DNA from: Phyllostachys edulis
Lineage: Eukaryota; Streptophyta; Magnoliopsida; Poales; Poaceae
Direction of reading: 5' to 3'
Assembly (NCBI GenBank): GCA_036346405.1
Contig: CM070562.1
Span: forward strand, 111,388,412 to 111,452,411
DNA length: 64,000 nucleotides
The position numbers were made by a program, and so were the translations under genes. Of the stretch, positions 47,248 through 60,099 are shown one piece after another (position 1 is the stretch's first letter; each line of letters begins with the position of its first letter). The notes beneath the pieces were generated by a model. That model did not search any database. It had not been told where the DNA came from and saw only the letters and a program-made list of their open reading frames with translations.

Positions 47248-48090
47248 TTCTGTGCCCATGTTTCTATATCTGATGAAAATTAATGTACGCGCCAACGTCT
47301 GAACTTTGTTTTCCATGTTAGTTTAGATCTACTATAATTAAGTTGGGACCAAAGTAAGAGGTTTCAGTAAACTGCACTGTGCACTCTTATTGTGGATATA
47401 TCAACCATTAATTCTCAACATTGCCTGCATGCTTTATCTGCTGGATATCAACCAAATGTTTTTAGTTAAAAAAGAAAGTTTTCCCCTCTAGCTAGCATCT
47501 CTTGGTGGGAAAGGATCAAACTACTACACCTGAATGGATTTGGGAGTTTGTATGTATAGTATGCATTTTATAGCTTCTGTTCTTGCTCTTGTTCATTTGA
47601 TGGGAAACAATTCATGATCCGCACTACGTTAATTGTGAACTCGCATAGAATATGCCCGGAGTTCCATCGGTTTTTATCGAACCGAATATCTATGTGTAAT
47701 TGAGCTAGCCACTATTCTGCACTCGCTAGCAGCTTTTGTTCTCTTGCTATATATGCATGCAGTGAAATTCAAATTATTTTTGTCAACTAAACTTAATTGT
47801 GTACTCTCTCAAAAGAAAAACTAAACCTGTGAACATAGGCTAATATGAGATTACCAACGATTAACTAGCATGCACGTATATACTCCATAGTCCATACATT
47901 GCAATATTTAGGGGAATTAGTGTTCGCTTTGACATATTAATAAGTGGATCGGATGCATGTATGGATCGGAATAACGCACAATTGAACAATTAATTAAAAT
48001 TTGGGTGGCAATTGATAAGTTTTTGGCATACGCCACGGTACTGTTAACATGTGTAGTATTCATAGAATTTTGGCGGTCCAACACTGAGCC
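46714..48090. other. AHL 3' UTR and intergenic DNA
   Basis: AT-rich. The first 200-300 bases are probably 3' UTR. A (CT)n tract lies at 47217-47244. No other coding or repeat structure was recognised. Confidence 0.5.
47217..47244 (+). repeat. (CT)n microsatellite
   Basis: About fourteen CT dinucleotides. Confidence 0.9.
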
Positions 48091-50425
48091 CGAAATGTCA
48101 CTCAACTACATTGACTACTAATTTAAACTACATATTACAATAAACTCCAGCAAGCACATAATAAACAAAAACCCATCCACAGGTTACAATAGAAAAAATT
48201 AAATGCAACTAAACTACATAAGAATCAACATGCTAGATATAGCAATACTAAATAAAAAAACCAATAGGTAATAAATAGTCCATAAACAGTGTAATGAATG
48301 AATAAACAAGTTACAACCAATCACCTAGGATTATTCAATGATTATCAAGTCCTAGAAAGAATAAATCATCACACTATATTAGACGTTCTCATGGCCATGT
48401 AATTCAAGTATTTGAAGTGGGTGCAATTATGTCACGTGCGCTATCCTTTCCCATGAGAGATGCCGTCACTGACCACCTAAAACAACAATAAATCAAGAGT
48501 GAATCCACGACTCAGCAAGTACCAGATATAATGGTAAATACATAAGTTCATTAAAAATTTAATGCATTATCATAAATCTCATACTCCTCATTCTCAATTC
48601 TCATCAATATATTTCTCATGGTTGCAAATGCCATGACGCACCTCTTGCAGCTGATACCGGTATAGCGAAGTGTTCATCCGTTGGTGACACACTTTTCTCC
48701 CACACCTTCTTGAGGGTGGGGTCCCTGCCTCTGTAGGATTTTAACATGGGGCACGCTGGATTAGCCATAATCATGACAGTACTCACCGCCCTGGCCCTTA
48801 TGCAAGTGAATGATGCAATAATTCATTTATCTTTAACAACATTACCATGTCATCCACATGGTAATTACATCAACGTATCATAATCACAATTAAGCAATAA
48901 TAATCTCACTGTGTCATCCCCATGGTAGTTGCATCATTATCATAATCTTACTCTTTTCATCAATAATACCATGTCAAGTAAATAATTTAACAAAGCATAA
49001 TTGAATATTATGGTAATAAATCAATAAGACAACGACAACCACCTATTGTTCACTATTATACCAAGCACTTGCATCTTTAACTTCTAGGAGCCGGGTGACG
49101 AGATGGCGATGAGGCACTAGAGGTCACACTCCCTGAACAAACAATTCAAAAACATATCTCAAAATCACAACATCACAACATTTACACTTTACACTTATCG
49201 TCACCGCACGTCTACGCCAAACCAACCAAATTAACCCAAAACTATCGGACGCACTACCGCTGTTCTAGTAGTAAAACAGCTCTAACATATACATTTGAAC
49301 TCCAAATCTCTACATCCATAACTTTATGGAATCATCATGAAAAAGCCTAAAACTTCCTAGTTATAACAAATTTCTGATTCTACCATTCTCTGCCCCGTTT
49401 CCTTCCCAGAAGATCGTCCTAGAATCTATCAGGACAGTCCACTTCATAATTTTATATCTTTAATTCTAAAACTTGAAAATATCACCAAATTTTATTTTTG
49501 CCATCTACTGTATGAAACTGACTATCTTCACAACATCTATCACCTACGTCCAAATTCTGGACAGCGACCTTCCTAAGACCGTAACTTTTCGCTCCCTACT
49601 CCTGACTATCTGTTAGCTAGAGACTACACAAAATTTCCTAACTTATTAAAGTTATCACCAAATTTTAATTTTGCCATCTACTGTACGAAACTAACCCATA
49701 TTCACAACATCTGTCAACTATGTTCAAATTCTGGACAACAACCTTCCTAAGGCCGTAACTTTTCACTCCCTACTCCGATTCTAATGTTCCAGACTTTCCT
49801 GGAAAGCTAACGAGATTATATAACTTTTATCTAGTTGTACCAACCTCTGAATACAATCCTAAATACCCCTAATAGCCCCCGCAAGATTCTGCATCTAACC
49901 TCGATGAACTAGGGCATGCTGAGAATCAATCTTTCCCTAAGCAAAACGATTTACAATCGTAGCAGTGACTAAACCATGAAAAATCTTAGGTATTAATAGG
50001 TGTTATGCTTGAACATCACGGCGGATCACTGAACCCCGTGAATTTCCTCTCTTTTCCTCTCTTCTTTTTCTTCTCCTTGCTTCCCTCCTCCTCGCTCCTT
50101 CTCCTTCCCTCTGCTGACCGAAACCTCCTGGACCTTCTCGCGCAGCAAAGAAGGCTACAAGGAAGCAATGAACAGCAGAATTTGGCGCAACAAGCAAGCG
50201 GGACGACGCTCCAAGGAGGGCAGGGGAGGGGAGTTCGGCCATGGGGAGGAAGCGGCTAGAGTTTGGCGTTGCCCCCCCCCCACCTCTCCTAAACCCCTAT
50301 GGTCGGCCCCCCTTTGGGCCAGGAGCCCACGGCCTAGTTTGTCCTAATTTTTCTGAATTTTTCTTTTTTAATTCACTTAATTAACTTTCTAATGATCTCT
50401 CTAGTATAAATCGAAATATTACATT
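48091..50425 (+). mobile_element. Degenerate LTR-like tract (chromovirus type)
   Basis: The right edge CGAAATATTACA at 50414-50425 looks like an LTR end, and GACTCAGCAAGTACCAG at 48509-48525 matches, in orientation, the motif of the other Tekay-like LTRs in this window. A direct duplication is visible: CAAATTTTA(T/A)TTTTGCCATCTACTGTA and CAAATTCTGGACA occur at about 49484-49565 and again at 49660-49740. No start was located and no gag-pol is present. It may be a decayed solo LTR. The C-run at 50271-50281 and GC-rich 50090-50330 are part of it. Confidence 0.4.
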
Positions 50426-51193
50426 TGGTTCCCACGTGCAAATGAAAAAGTGTTTCAACTTTCGAGCCCATGGTTGTATGGTTGCCTTTAGAATGTTAGA
50501 TCGATCGAGTGAGGGGTTAGCTTACCTGAATGGTTATTTGCCTAATTATCTAAAAAAAACTAAGGCGCTAGCTACCTTTTTGTTCACTGATTCAATTTTT
50601 TTTAACGAAATGGCATCAACAGGCCTGTTTACATGAACTGTACCATCGTAATGGAAATGGAGTTTTGAACTACATTGGAGGGAGAAATTGAATGGGGATG
50701 GATTCAAACTTAATTTCTCCGAACAAGAATGTATTGGAATTAGACATGAATTAGGAATTTATACACTAACATTGGTGGCATTCGAAGGTAAGCGTGTAGT
50801 GCATTTTGGAATCCATCATGCATGCATATGTTCCAATACCCATGCATGCACCTCGATCGAACAGACAAAACAGCCGAGGATCGAGTGGGATTATATATGA
50901 ATTGAAATACGTTTGCAAAGCTATATACGCACCCAAGTGTTTGATCGATTAAGCATTTTCAAATTACATATGCTAGCTTCAATTAACATATCCACGTAGA
51001 CTTGGACAGCACAATTCCCCTGGATATAAATCGTTGCTCATATTATTATTATTATTAAAAGCATTTTTCGCAAATCAATTGATCGAACGAAGTGTTCAGT
51101 GAATAACACTGAATATAACTGTGTATATTGAACAATAATTCCATATCTACATCATGAGCATGTCCGCTGCCATCCGGCCGGTTCCTTCAATAC
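50426..51193. other. Intergenic, no feature recognised
   Basis: AT-rich sequence. The short open frames at 50436-50636 and 50688-50900 have no recognisable domain. Confidence 0.5.
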
Positions 51194-51202
51194 ATGTAAG
51201 TA

Positions 51203-51582
51203 GAGCTTTATTTATTTATTTTTAAAAAATATTTTGAAGATAACACCTCTCTAATTTTATTTCTAACTCTGACCCCTTTAGTCACGACATGACCTGTGGC
51301 GTGACCAAATTGTTGTCACGCCACCGACCACGGCATGATCAAACCTGTCACGATAGCCCTCCGAGCTAACACATGTCCGTTTTTTTTGTTAAGTCATGTC
51401 ACGCCAAGAGGAGTGACATGACAATACTTATTTGCTACGCTGAAGTTTGTGACGTGATAATGTGCTTTTGACATGCCAAGCATTGTAGCGTGACCAAAGA
51501 GGTCAGAATTGAAAATAAAGTTATAGAAATGTTATCTTTAAAATATTTTTTTTAAAATGGATTAAATAATAGAAAAAAGTTC
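51203..51582 (+). mobile_element. MULE-type MITE, family 1 copy 1
   Basis: 380 bp with long A/T-rich inverted arms (GAGCTTTATTT at the left; the complement of the right is GAACTTTTTTC) extending into AAAATATTTTGAAGATAACA and CTGACC(C/T)CTTT(A/G)GTCACG. It is flanked by a perfect 9-base duplication ATGTAAGTA (51194-51202 and 51583-51591). The interior is packed with inverted and direct copies of GTCACGCCA and GTGACATG. A second copy lies at about 59468-59856. Confidence 0.8.
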
Positions 51583-51622
51583 ATGTAAGTACTGCCTTAA
51601 AAAATACATGTAAGTACAGTTA

Positions 51623-51924
51623 GGACATCTCCAATAGTTAGAGATAATCTTGTCTCTAACATATACTACATCATCTTTAGAGACAACATCTCCAATAGAT
51701 AGTCTCTAACACACTCTCCAATATTTATATTTTATAATTTTCCTTTGAAACGGGCCTACATGTCAACTAGAGTAGATTAATGTACCGTATCTTGTTTCGC
51801 GTGCACGACAGTCTCTTCAGGAAGAGACGACTTATGCTCTCTCCTCTCCCTCTCTCTTTTACGTAGGATTTTGTTGACGTGGTATAGCTAAGAGACGATA
51901 ATAAATACACTATTGGAGATACCC
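51623..51924 (+). mobile_element. Tourist-like MITE (PIF/Harbinger), family 2 copy 1
   Basis: 302 bp, termini GGACATCTCCAATAG and CTATTGGAGATACCC, flanked by the 3-base duplication TTA (51620-51622 and 51925-51927). Interior match to 57265-57568 includes AGTCTCTTCAGGAAGAGACGAC. AT-rich, without coding. Confidence 0.9.
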
Positions 51925-51927
51925 TTA

Positions 51928-52523
51928 TTTGGACAGATATCTAGCTAGAGTTCGTGAAAAAAAGCATCCCTTGTTAGTCTCCACGAATAAAAGCATGAGT
52001 TAATGTGTATGCATTGATCATTTTATGCTTCGTTTTCTTTAATTAGCTAATGTCGAGATTAATCTTAGTTTGTATGATGATTATGCATCCGATGAGACGT
52101 CTAGTTGTACTTGCCTTGTCTAATTAATTCTCGAGCGAGATTGATTGCGAAACATGCGAATGTGACTGCTGAGAAAGAAAAAGAGAGAGCGAGAGAGTGG
52201 AATGTTAATTTGGAGATAATTAATAGGCACATCGAGAGAGAGTGACGATGATGATGATACAAACCTTCATTATTTCAGCTCAAGCTAGTATAGGCTGAAA
52301 GTACAGTACAGCACATGGATCTATTAGGCAAGCTCTTAATTAATTATATTTACAAACCTCTCTCTCTCTCTCTCTAGTGCGTGTCAAACCGCTCGCAGTT
52401 AACTGTGCCCCAACTCGATCGAGCTGGTGTAATCATACTTAATAATGTACGTATACTACTCCAAGGCATGGAATCTGCGTCAATTACCAGATGCTTGGAA
52501 GCGCAAGGTGCGTGCCGTGCGTG
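51928..52523. other. Intergenic, no feature recognised
   Basis: AT-rich DNA between the Tourist-like MITE and the hAT element, with a short (CT)n at 52359-52375. No coding signal was recognised. Confidence 0.5.
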
Positions 52524-52531
52524 TTGGAAAG
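52524..52531 (+). repeat. Left target duplication of the large hAT element
   Basis: TTGGAAAG, identical to 56356-56363. Confidence 0.9.
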
Positions 52532-55500
52532 TAGAGCTGACCAAATGGGCTGGGCCAAACGGGTCGGCACGAAGCACGGTACTGTAGGTCCGGTCTAAGC
52601 ACGGTACGACCCGTACTGTTCATGGGCCGTGCCGGCCCGGCACGATAACCCGGGCCATGCTTGGGCCGCCACCTCGGCACGGTGGGCCGACCCAAAGACG
52701 GCAGACGAATCGAAGGCTTGGCCGCGTGCAGCACTGCAACACGGCACGAGCACGCAAGACGCCTCGCACGATCGCTGGCCGCAGCGGGAGGCAGAGCCGC
52801 GAGGCGAGCGCGAGCCGCGCGGACGGCAACAAGACGCTTCCGCACCGAGGCCGAGCGAAGAAGAGGAGGGCGTTGCGGCGCGGTCGGTCTGCCGAGGCCG
52901 AGCGGAGGAGGAGGAGGTGTTGGGCGCACTTTGTCACGCGAGAAGCGAAGGAGGAGGCGGGCGAGACGGCGGCGGTGCAGTCACGGCCGCACCGAGCGAC
53001 GGAGGAGGAGGTGATGGCGGTGTCGCCGACGCGAGGAGGGAGGAGGGCATCGCTGCCGCACGAAGTCAGCGCAAGCAGCAGCATGGCGCTGGAGAGAGAG
53101 AGGAAGCGAGGAGCCGGGCAGGTCAACGAGGCGGCGCCAGGTCGCTTGACGCGGCGGCGGGCCGTGGGAGGCTCCGAGGCGGCGGGTCGACACGGGCGGC
53201 GGGCCTCAGGAGGCTCCAAGGCGGCAGCTCCTCGGCGGGTCATGGGAGGCCTCCACCCAGAGGCGAGGAGGCGGGGGTCTCACGGGCCGGGCCATGGGAG
53301 GAGGAGGCGGGGGCTCATGAGGGGCAACACGGCGAGGCGGAGGTCATGAGGGCGAGGCCGGTTGGGAGGAGATGAAGAAGGAGCCGGCCGTGTCAGGTTG
53401 GGGCGTGTTCTCAAGACGCAAGACCCCAAAAGAAATCGGCCGTTTTTTTGACCGCTGAGTGAATTTTTTGACCGCTGAGTGGTTTGTTTTACTGTTGGGG
53501 GCTTAAAAATAGCAAAAAATTGAAAAATTCAAATTATTTCTATAAATAGGCATCATACCCTCCCTCATTCAAGACCCCTTCATTCTCTATTCTCTTTGAA
53601 ATTGTGTTGTGCAAATTCAAATCCGTGTTGTGCTAATTTGGCAAAATTTAAAAATTTGTGCCAAAATTTGAAATTTCAATTTTCGCTTCAAGAAGTCAAC
53701 GAAAAGAGGTACAATACTATTTTTGTAATACTTTTATTGTCAATTATTGTTATGCTAAGATTAAAGTAGTAATAATGTTAGTTTCGATTTTGCGCTTTTA
53801 TTATGGACAATCCTTACGATAGCTTTGCTCTTAGTGAGTTCGGACTTTCATCTGACGAAATTGCGTCTATGGAGGTGGTCATGGTGCCTCAAACGAACCG
53901 GAGGTTTCACCGAGGAGCAAGTGAAGTTCCGCCATCGCTCTCGACATCAAGATCGTGCTCAACGAGAACCGGAGCAAAGAGGTCGAGGCCGCCTACATCG
54001 GGAGTATGGGACAATTTCGACATGACAACCGTGCAAGACACAATGAATGAGGTACCATATGCTATTTGTAAAATTTGTCACCATGAATTGTCCGCAAAGT
54101 CTACAGTGGAACGGGCACTTGCTTAGACATGCTACAAGGTGTCGAACCAAGCAAGGATTGGCGATGAGGCGACGCAATGCAATACAACCCCGACGATGCA
54201 GATCTAGTCGGGACTACGATCCTCGGTAGCCCGCCAATCTCTCTGCGCTTAATTGCTTCGAGGATTTACCGTTAGGCTTTGGCGAGTCTGCTTCTTTCCA
54301 AAATTACATTAGGATCAAGCGATAATCCTAGATTTTCTTCTTTTTAGACGACAACAACAAGGATCTAGTGAAATACTATAATGAACGCCCTAATAAAATA
54401 AAGGAACTATTTAGTACGTGCACATTTTCGGTGGTCTTGACCTCGGACATAGGAGTGGTCGGGCTAGGGAGGATTATCTTAGTGTAGTTGCGCATTATGT
54501 TAATGACGACTGGGTAATGGAGAAAAGGATTATAGGTTTAAAATTAATTGATGTAGCACACATGGGGGAGAATATTGCAAACTGTATTCTCAAAGTCGTG
54601 GAAGACTTTGGTCTGACAGACAAAATATTCGCAATTACCTTAGACAACGCCGCTTCAAACTCTAGGGCTATGGACATTCTTACTCCAGTGTTGAGTACAT
54701 ATGCCGATTCGTTCTTGCTACATCAACGATGCGCTTGTCATATTATCAACCTTATAGTCAAATGTGGTCTGAAGAGGTTGAGTCCGTATATTAAACCTTT
54801 TCACGATGCGATTTCTTTCTTGAATAATTCTAACGTAAGAATAGCACAATATAAGAACTTCTGCATGGCGATGGGTGTACGTCCAAGAAAGTTCGGTTTG
54901 GACATGGAGGTAAGGTGGAACTCTACTTACCTCATGCTTAAGCATCTTTTACCATACAAGAGCATTTTTTCTGTTTTTATTCAAACACACTATCCTAGCA
55001 CTGACGGTACTTTGCTATTAACTGAGCAACATTGATTCGTTGCTAAGAAGGTACTGTCATTTTTAGAAAAAATTTATGAGGCAACTGTTGCTTTGTCCGC
55101 TGTCTACTATCCAACATCTCGTATCATTGTGCATACTATTTTACAGATTGCTACTCGATTGAAAATGCATGAAAATGACTTAGTTTTACGTGAGGCTGTT
55201 GTTTCCATGAAATCTAAATACCTTAAATATTGGAGAGAAATCCCTTACCTATATGCATTTGCATTTGTTTTAGATCCTAGGGCTAAAATTGGTGCATTTG
55301 GTACTATACTTGATCTTCTTAGTGATGCTACGGGGCTAGACTATACTAACTATTTTGCAGAAGTTCGTTCTCGGTTATACGAGGTTTACCAAAGGTATGA
55401 AAATAAGTTCCGAGGAGTCCGCTCGCAACGACCTCCCGTAGCCCCCACCTCGAGTGGGAAGATAAGTATGTGGGGCACGATCTTCGATGCCTCTTCCTCC

Positions 55501-56355
55501 AGGTCCAGATCTAGGTCTTCGTCTTTTTCTTCTTCTGCACCAGCGCCTGCTCAGCCAAGACCCACAAGGAGCGGGGAACTATCCACCTATATGGACAACG
55601 ATACGGTGGATTTCACCTCAGAAGGTTTCGACATCTTGCAATGGTGGCATGCCCATAAGTTAACATATCCCGTGCTATCCATACTTGCATGTGATGTGTT
55701 AACTGTTCCTGTCTCTACGGTTTCCTCCGAGTCTGTTTCAGTCTTTCTGGAAGGATATTAGAGGAGAGAAGAACAAGTCTCACAAGTGAGATAGTAGAGA
55801 TCCTTCTAACTGTGAAGGATTGGGATCAAGCTGATTTACGAAACACAACACTCTGTGGAAAATCCAAAATTGTTGGAGGTGTTCAAAAATCTGTACTTAG
55901 ACAATGACACCGACACATAGAACAAAGATGTATCATGTATGTAGAATTGTAGAGCTATAGGCTGTACTCTTTTTCCTTTGCCAAGGTTTTCTCATTTTGA
56001 GTTTTTACTTGGCAAATGTTTTAATGAGGTAGCCAGTTGGACATCAATAAAACTCTTTATTACATTTTCAATATGATTGTCTCAATTTTTTTTATTTTCA
56101 TGTCTAATTCTGAATTCTACGTATTTTTTTAAATTTTTTTGATTTTTTTGTTCTGATGGGCCAACGCAGGCACAATTGACCGACGGACCAAATAGGCTCG
56201 TCTTGGTAAACGACGAGTGCCCGTCGGTGGTGCTCGGCGTCACCACCCTCCCATGGGTCGGTCCGACACGATACAAACAAAGACATCGGGCGAATAGGTC
56301 AGGTTTAGCCGGTCCGTGGTCGTCTTGAGCCGAACGGTGTATTTAGCCAGGTCTG
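52532..56355 (+). mobile_element. hAT transposon with decayed transposase
   Basis: A 3.82 kb element with short imperfect TIRs (TAGAGCTGACC at the left; complement of the right end CAGACCTGGCT) and a perfect 8-base duplication TTGGAAAG. The left third (52550-53400) is very GC-rich with GGGCC and CGG repeats, giving long spurious open frames. The transposase remnant follows on the plus strand (53803-55920). Subterminal GGTCGG/CCGACC-rich sequence occurs at both ends. Confidence 0.93.
53803..55920 (+). pseudogene. hAT transposase (RICESLEEPER-like), frameshifted
   Basis: Starts MDNPYDSFALSEFG. The BED zinc finger begins VWDNFDMTTVQDTMNEVPYA, and CKICHHEL supplies the Cys pair. A one-base shift near 54108 puts GHLLRHATRC, the His/Cys half, in another frame. 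The first catalytic Asp motif (LTSDI, near 54437) is followed at once by another shift, so SGRAREDYLSVVAHYVNDDW continues in a different frame. The core (IFAITLDNAASNSRAMDIL, CACHIINLIVK, EVRWNSTYLMLKHLLPYKS) is well preserved across 54418-55032, with a stop at 55033-55035. The C-terminal hATC dimerisation region (GFDILQWWHAHKLTYPVLS, VPVSTVSSES) ends in a further shift at about 55739. Inactive. Confidence 0.9.
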
Positions 56356-56363
56356 TTGGAAAG

Positions 56364-57264
56364 GAAAGGAAAGGAAAATGCATGGACAAGTGCTTGAACG
56401 GAAGTATCGAGGCCCATTCGTACATAGCTTCTCTCACAGATGGACCGGCCCAATTTGTTCTTGTTCTTCTTTCGACCCTCACAGAGATGGTTTAGCTTTT
56501 TTAATTCCGGCCCATGCATGCATGGAAAATATCACTTCATCCACACGATTAAAATATTAAATTTGGATCCATCGATCTTTGAATTGACTTAGTCGTGAGG
56601 GACAATTTTGTCATATTCTATTCAGCGTTGAATAGATTACCTAGATATACATACGTGCAGTACCAAGTATTCGCAAAGTGGGGGACTAATTTATTATCGA
56701 AATAGCATGGTGTCACCTTTTACTCACCTTTTTTCTGTAGCCATGCATGCTTTAATTGTAGCTTGATTGGACGGTAGATTTCAGGGAGGTAAAAAGAATA
56801 AAAGATACCGAGCGTGGGATCGGATCCTCCGCTGCATTCCATCTCAGCTCGTCGATGGAAGGTGAACTAAGAAGAGTACGTACAATGGGTTTATATCAGT
56901 CGTCTATAATTATTATCATGTAGAATTTTTGCTAATGTGAATGAAAGAGAATGAAGAGAGAAAAGAAGTTCGCCTACAACTCAGAATCGACTATATAGCA
57001 TAAGAAACAAGAAAAACATTAAAGATTGTGTGTTTTATAAAGACAACTAAAAAGACAGCAGTCCTCTGTACCATTGTATGAACTGTCTTTAGTGCTGTCT
57101 ACAGGTGACATAGAGAGTTGCTATAGACAACAGCTGTCTATACCATTGTACATACCTTAAACACAAAGAAGTTTAACGAGGTCACCGTTAATTAATTGCT
57201 TCCAGCTAGCCGGCACGCACGCACTCCATTCTTTTTATCTTATGTCCAGAATTTATGGCGGTTA
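56364..57264. other. Intergenic, no feature recognised
   Basis: AT-rich DNA between the hAT element and the next MITE. No coding or repeat signal was recognised. Confidence 0.5.
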
Positions 57265-57568
57265 GGGTATTTTCAATAGTTAAAGATAATATTATCATTA
57301 ACATATGTTATATTATCTTTAGAGATAATATCTTTAATAGATAGTCACTAGCATACTCTCTAACATTTATATTTTATAATTTTTCTTTGAAACGAGCCTA
57401 CATGTCAACAAAAGTAGATTAATGTATCATGTTTTGTTTCACGTGTACGACAGTCTCTTCAGGAAGAGACGACATGTGCTATCTCTCTTCCTTCTCTTTT
57501 CTCTACATAGAATTTTGTTGACGTGGCATAACTAAAAGACGAAAATAAATATACTATTGGAGAACCGT
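57265..57568 (+). mobile_element. Tourist-like MITE (PIF/Harbinger), family 2 copy 2
   Basis: 304 bp, related along its whole length to 51623-51924 (roughly 80%), with TTA duplications at 57262-57264 and 57569-57571. The termini are more diverged (GGGTATTTTCAATAG; CTATTGGAGAACCG). CAGTCTCTTCAGGAAGAGAC is fully conserved. Confidence 0.85.
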
Positions 57569-57571
57569 TTA

Positions 57572-59467
57572 GACTGGCTATGTAGTTTATTAGTGAATAT
57601 TAACATAAAGCTATAAGAAGCAACAATCAAAATCATTTCTTGTCCTACTGATCGATGATGGATACGACGATCTCACAGTGAGACGCCGCACACCGCACAC
57701 GTACGGAGCCTAGATGCGTATTCATGGCTCGCTCGGCATGAGAGGCGTCGATCGCTCGGTAGTGACTTGATAACTGAATTAATCTGCCTGCTTAATTTGT
57801 AGTACCTACTCCACGGTAGCTAGGTAGCTTATCTACCGAAAGGAGTCGATTGCGTGAGACTGGCTGACAGTGTGACTACAAAAGGCTGCCACAGAAGATC
57901 CCAAGAGGGTGAGAAGAAATGGAGGGTAGTCCATACTCCCTAGACGTCTTTAGGCTGAGAGTCTAAATGCAAAGGACCAACAACACTCTTTATTAGAACA
58001 CTCTTTATTAGAGCATATCTTAACTGATCCAAATTCAATGGTCTATATGAAGTGTTACAGTGTTGTGCTACAGTACAATTTCTTTTCCACAGTAAAATCG
58101 GTGTGTTGTGCTATAGTGAAATGCTACAGTGCCATGCAATGATAAATGCAAAAACTCGTGTGACTGTGTGCGCATGGTACTCCCTGCAGTGCCGCAGACA
58201 ATCCAGATCCTTCTAGGTTCTCCTCCCCTTCTTGTTTAGCCACCATCCATTGTGAAGGAAAAGTGGTGGAAAGGCTTGGCTCAGTGGAAAGGCAAAACGG
58301 AATGCCCACGACATTGTTGAAGCTAGTGGTGATGGCGTTTGAGGTCAAGAAATGAAAAACACTCAATCAGAGATCTGCACCGGGATGGACCGGGCAGATA
58401 TGGTGGCATCCGCGCGGTGAGTAGGAGGGACAAGTGAGCGCGTCAAAATGTAGAGAGACAAGAGAGGATACTCAGGTGCGAGGGAATCGAGATAGAAGCT
58501 CACCGATGGCAACGGACGGCGGCAACAAACCTTGACTAGAGGGGACGAAAGAAATGGTCGATTAGGGCTATTGCAAACAAAATAATCAAATTAACGTTGG
58601 GAATTGGAGGAGAAATGGGTGGAACACGATGTAACGTGAACGGATTTGCGAAACACTCACTGAGGTGATGGGAACGTGACGGCCGTCTTCCGTCCTTGGC
58701 CAATGCCGCCACCATCCTTCCAGGCGCGTGGCACAGAGGCGGTTTTGCAGCTAGTGAATGGAGCTGATGCTTTCGGGAGCTTGAGCTAGCCGCAATCCGC
58801 AAGTAAGCTACAAGTCCTTTCTTACCGGCGATGTGCTCCGGCCATGGCCACTCTCCCTGTCTCCTCTCTCTGTGAAGTAGGCCCATGTGGTGAGCCCTTT
58901 CACCTGCAAGCGGGACCTATTTATCAGGACATACAAAACTTATATGGAGCAAACATGCTATTTTGGAATTTCTCTCTCCTAGATGGACGCTAAATGCGCA
59001 AACTCGGTTCCAAGATTTTTTTTTTTTTTTTTGCGATGGTATTTGTAAGCTTGATTTCTTGGTGGTGGTATATTATAGCTCGGAACCACAACGATGTCGT
59101 TGAACAAGTTTACTAAAAACAAATAAACAAAGAAAGAAGTAGAAGAAAGAAAAGTTCCACGTTGGATGTAATGATACCTCTCCCGTGCCATGTTCCCATC
59201 CGATCCGATCCCAGCCAAAAATATCTCACTGTCCGTCTACCACTCACCAATCTGGACTAGTACGTAGTCTAGTATAGCAACGCTCTGGCACCCGGAAATC
59301 AGTGTAACACGATACAGTCCTTCGATGCACAAACAAGCAACTACCGGTATATTACGTAGCACATTAAGTTTCTGAGATTTTTGTTCAATAGTAATTCACT
59401 TTGTTTTTTCATTCCATTTTAACACCGTTAACCTTTCTCAAAAAACCTGTACTAGAGAGCCTTCGAT
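57572..59467. other. Intergenic, no gene recognised
   Basis: Mixed composition. The open frames at 58124-58366 and 58536-58886 on the minus strand have no recognised domains. A direct duplication of AACACTCTTTATTAGA is seen at 57989-58015. A poly(T) run lies at 59016-59031. Confidence 0.5.
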
Positions 59468-59856
59468 GAACTTTTGTTTATTATTAATTAACTATTTTTT
59501 AATTTTTATTTTAAAATTAACCTCCGACGAACTTTATTTTCAATTCTGACCTCTTTGGTCACACCACCACCCGTGTCGTGACAAAACAACGCTGTCACGC
59601 TATAGGACAAGTCCGCTAAATAGCATTTTTGATCACGCCACTGGTCATAGCGTGACCAAACAACACTATCACTCCACAGGTGGTGGCGTGACAAGAGCTT
59701 CCCCCAAATACGGGCTACCGTGACAGTATTGTTTTGTCACGCTACGGATGGTGAAGTGACTAAAAGGATCAGAATTGGAAATAAAGTTCGTCGGTAGTTA
59801 ACTTTCAAGTAAAAATTAAAAAAAGTTAATTAATAAATAAATAATTCCCTCTTTGG
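59468..59856 (+). mobile_element. MULE-type MITE, family 1 copy 2
   Basis: About 390 bp of inverted-repeat DNA with arms of roughly 90 bp (TTATTAATTAACT..., CCGACGAACTTTATTT, CAATTCTGA(C/T)C), then GTCACGCCA and GTGACAA repeats inside. Related to 51203-51582. The outer ends are diverged and no target duplication could be paired, so edges are approximate. Confidence 0.7.
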
Positions 59857-60099
59857 TCTTTGTGGGGGAAAAACAAAAAAATTTCTCTCTCTCTTGCTCC
59901 GAAATTTGCTGTGCAGTTGCAGCGGTATAAAACGTCGATTTTTTTTAACAATTTATTTTTTATTCAGAATTACAGCAATAATAGTACTTTATTTTCTTTT
60001 TGAAAAAAAAATAAAAATAAAATAGTATTATTTCTGTAATTCTGAAAAAAAAAATATTAAAATATTATTCATAAAACGTCTAATTGGCCGGAGTAAGCA

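Noticed and set aside
48078..48095. LTR start at CGAAATGTCA
   Set aside because: Its orientation matches an LTR end rather than a start, and no 5-base duplication pairs with the right edge at 50425.
52629..53375. Several 200-250 residue open frames
   Set aside because: GC-rich repeat composition at the 5' end of a hAT element; both strands and all frames open; no domain.
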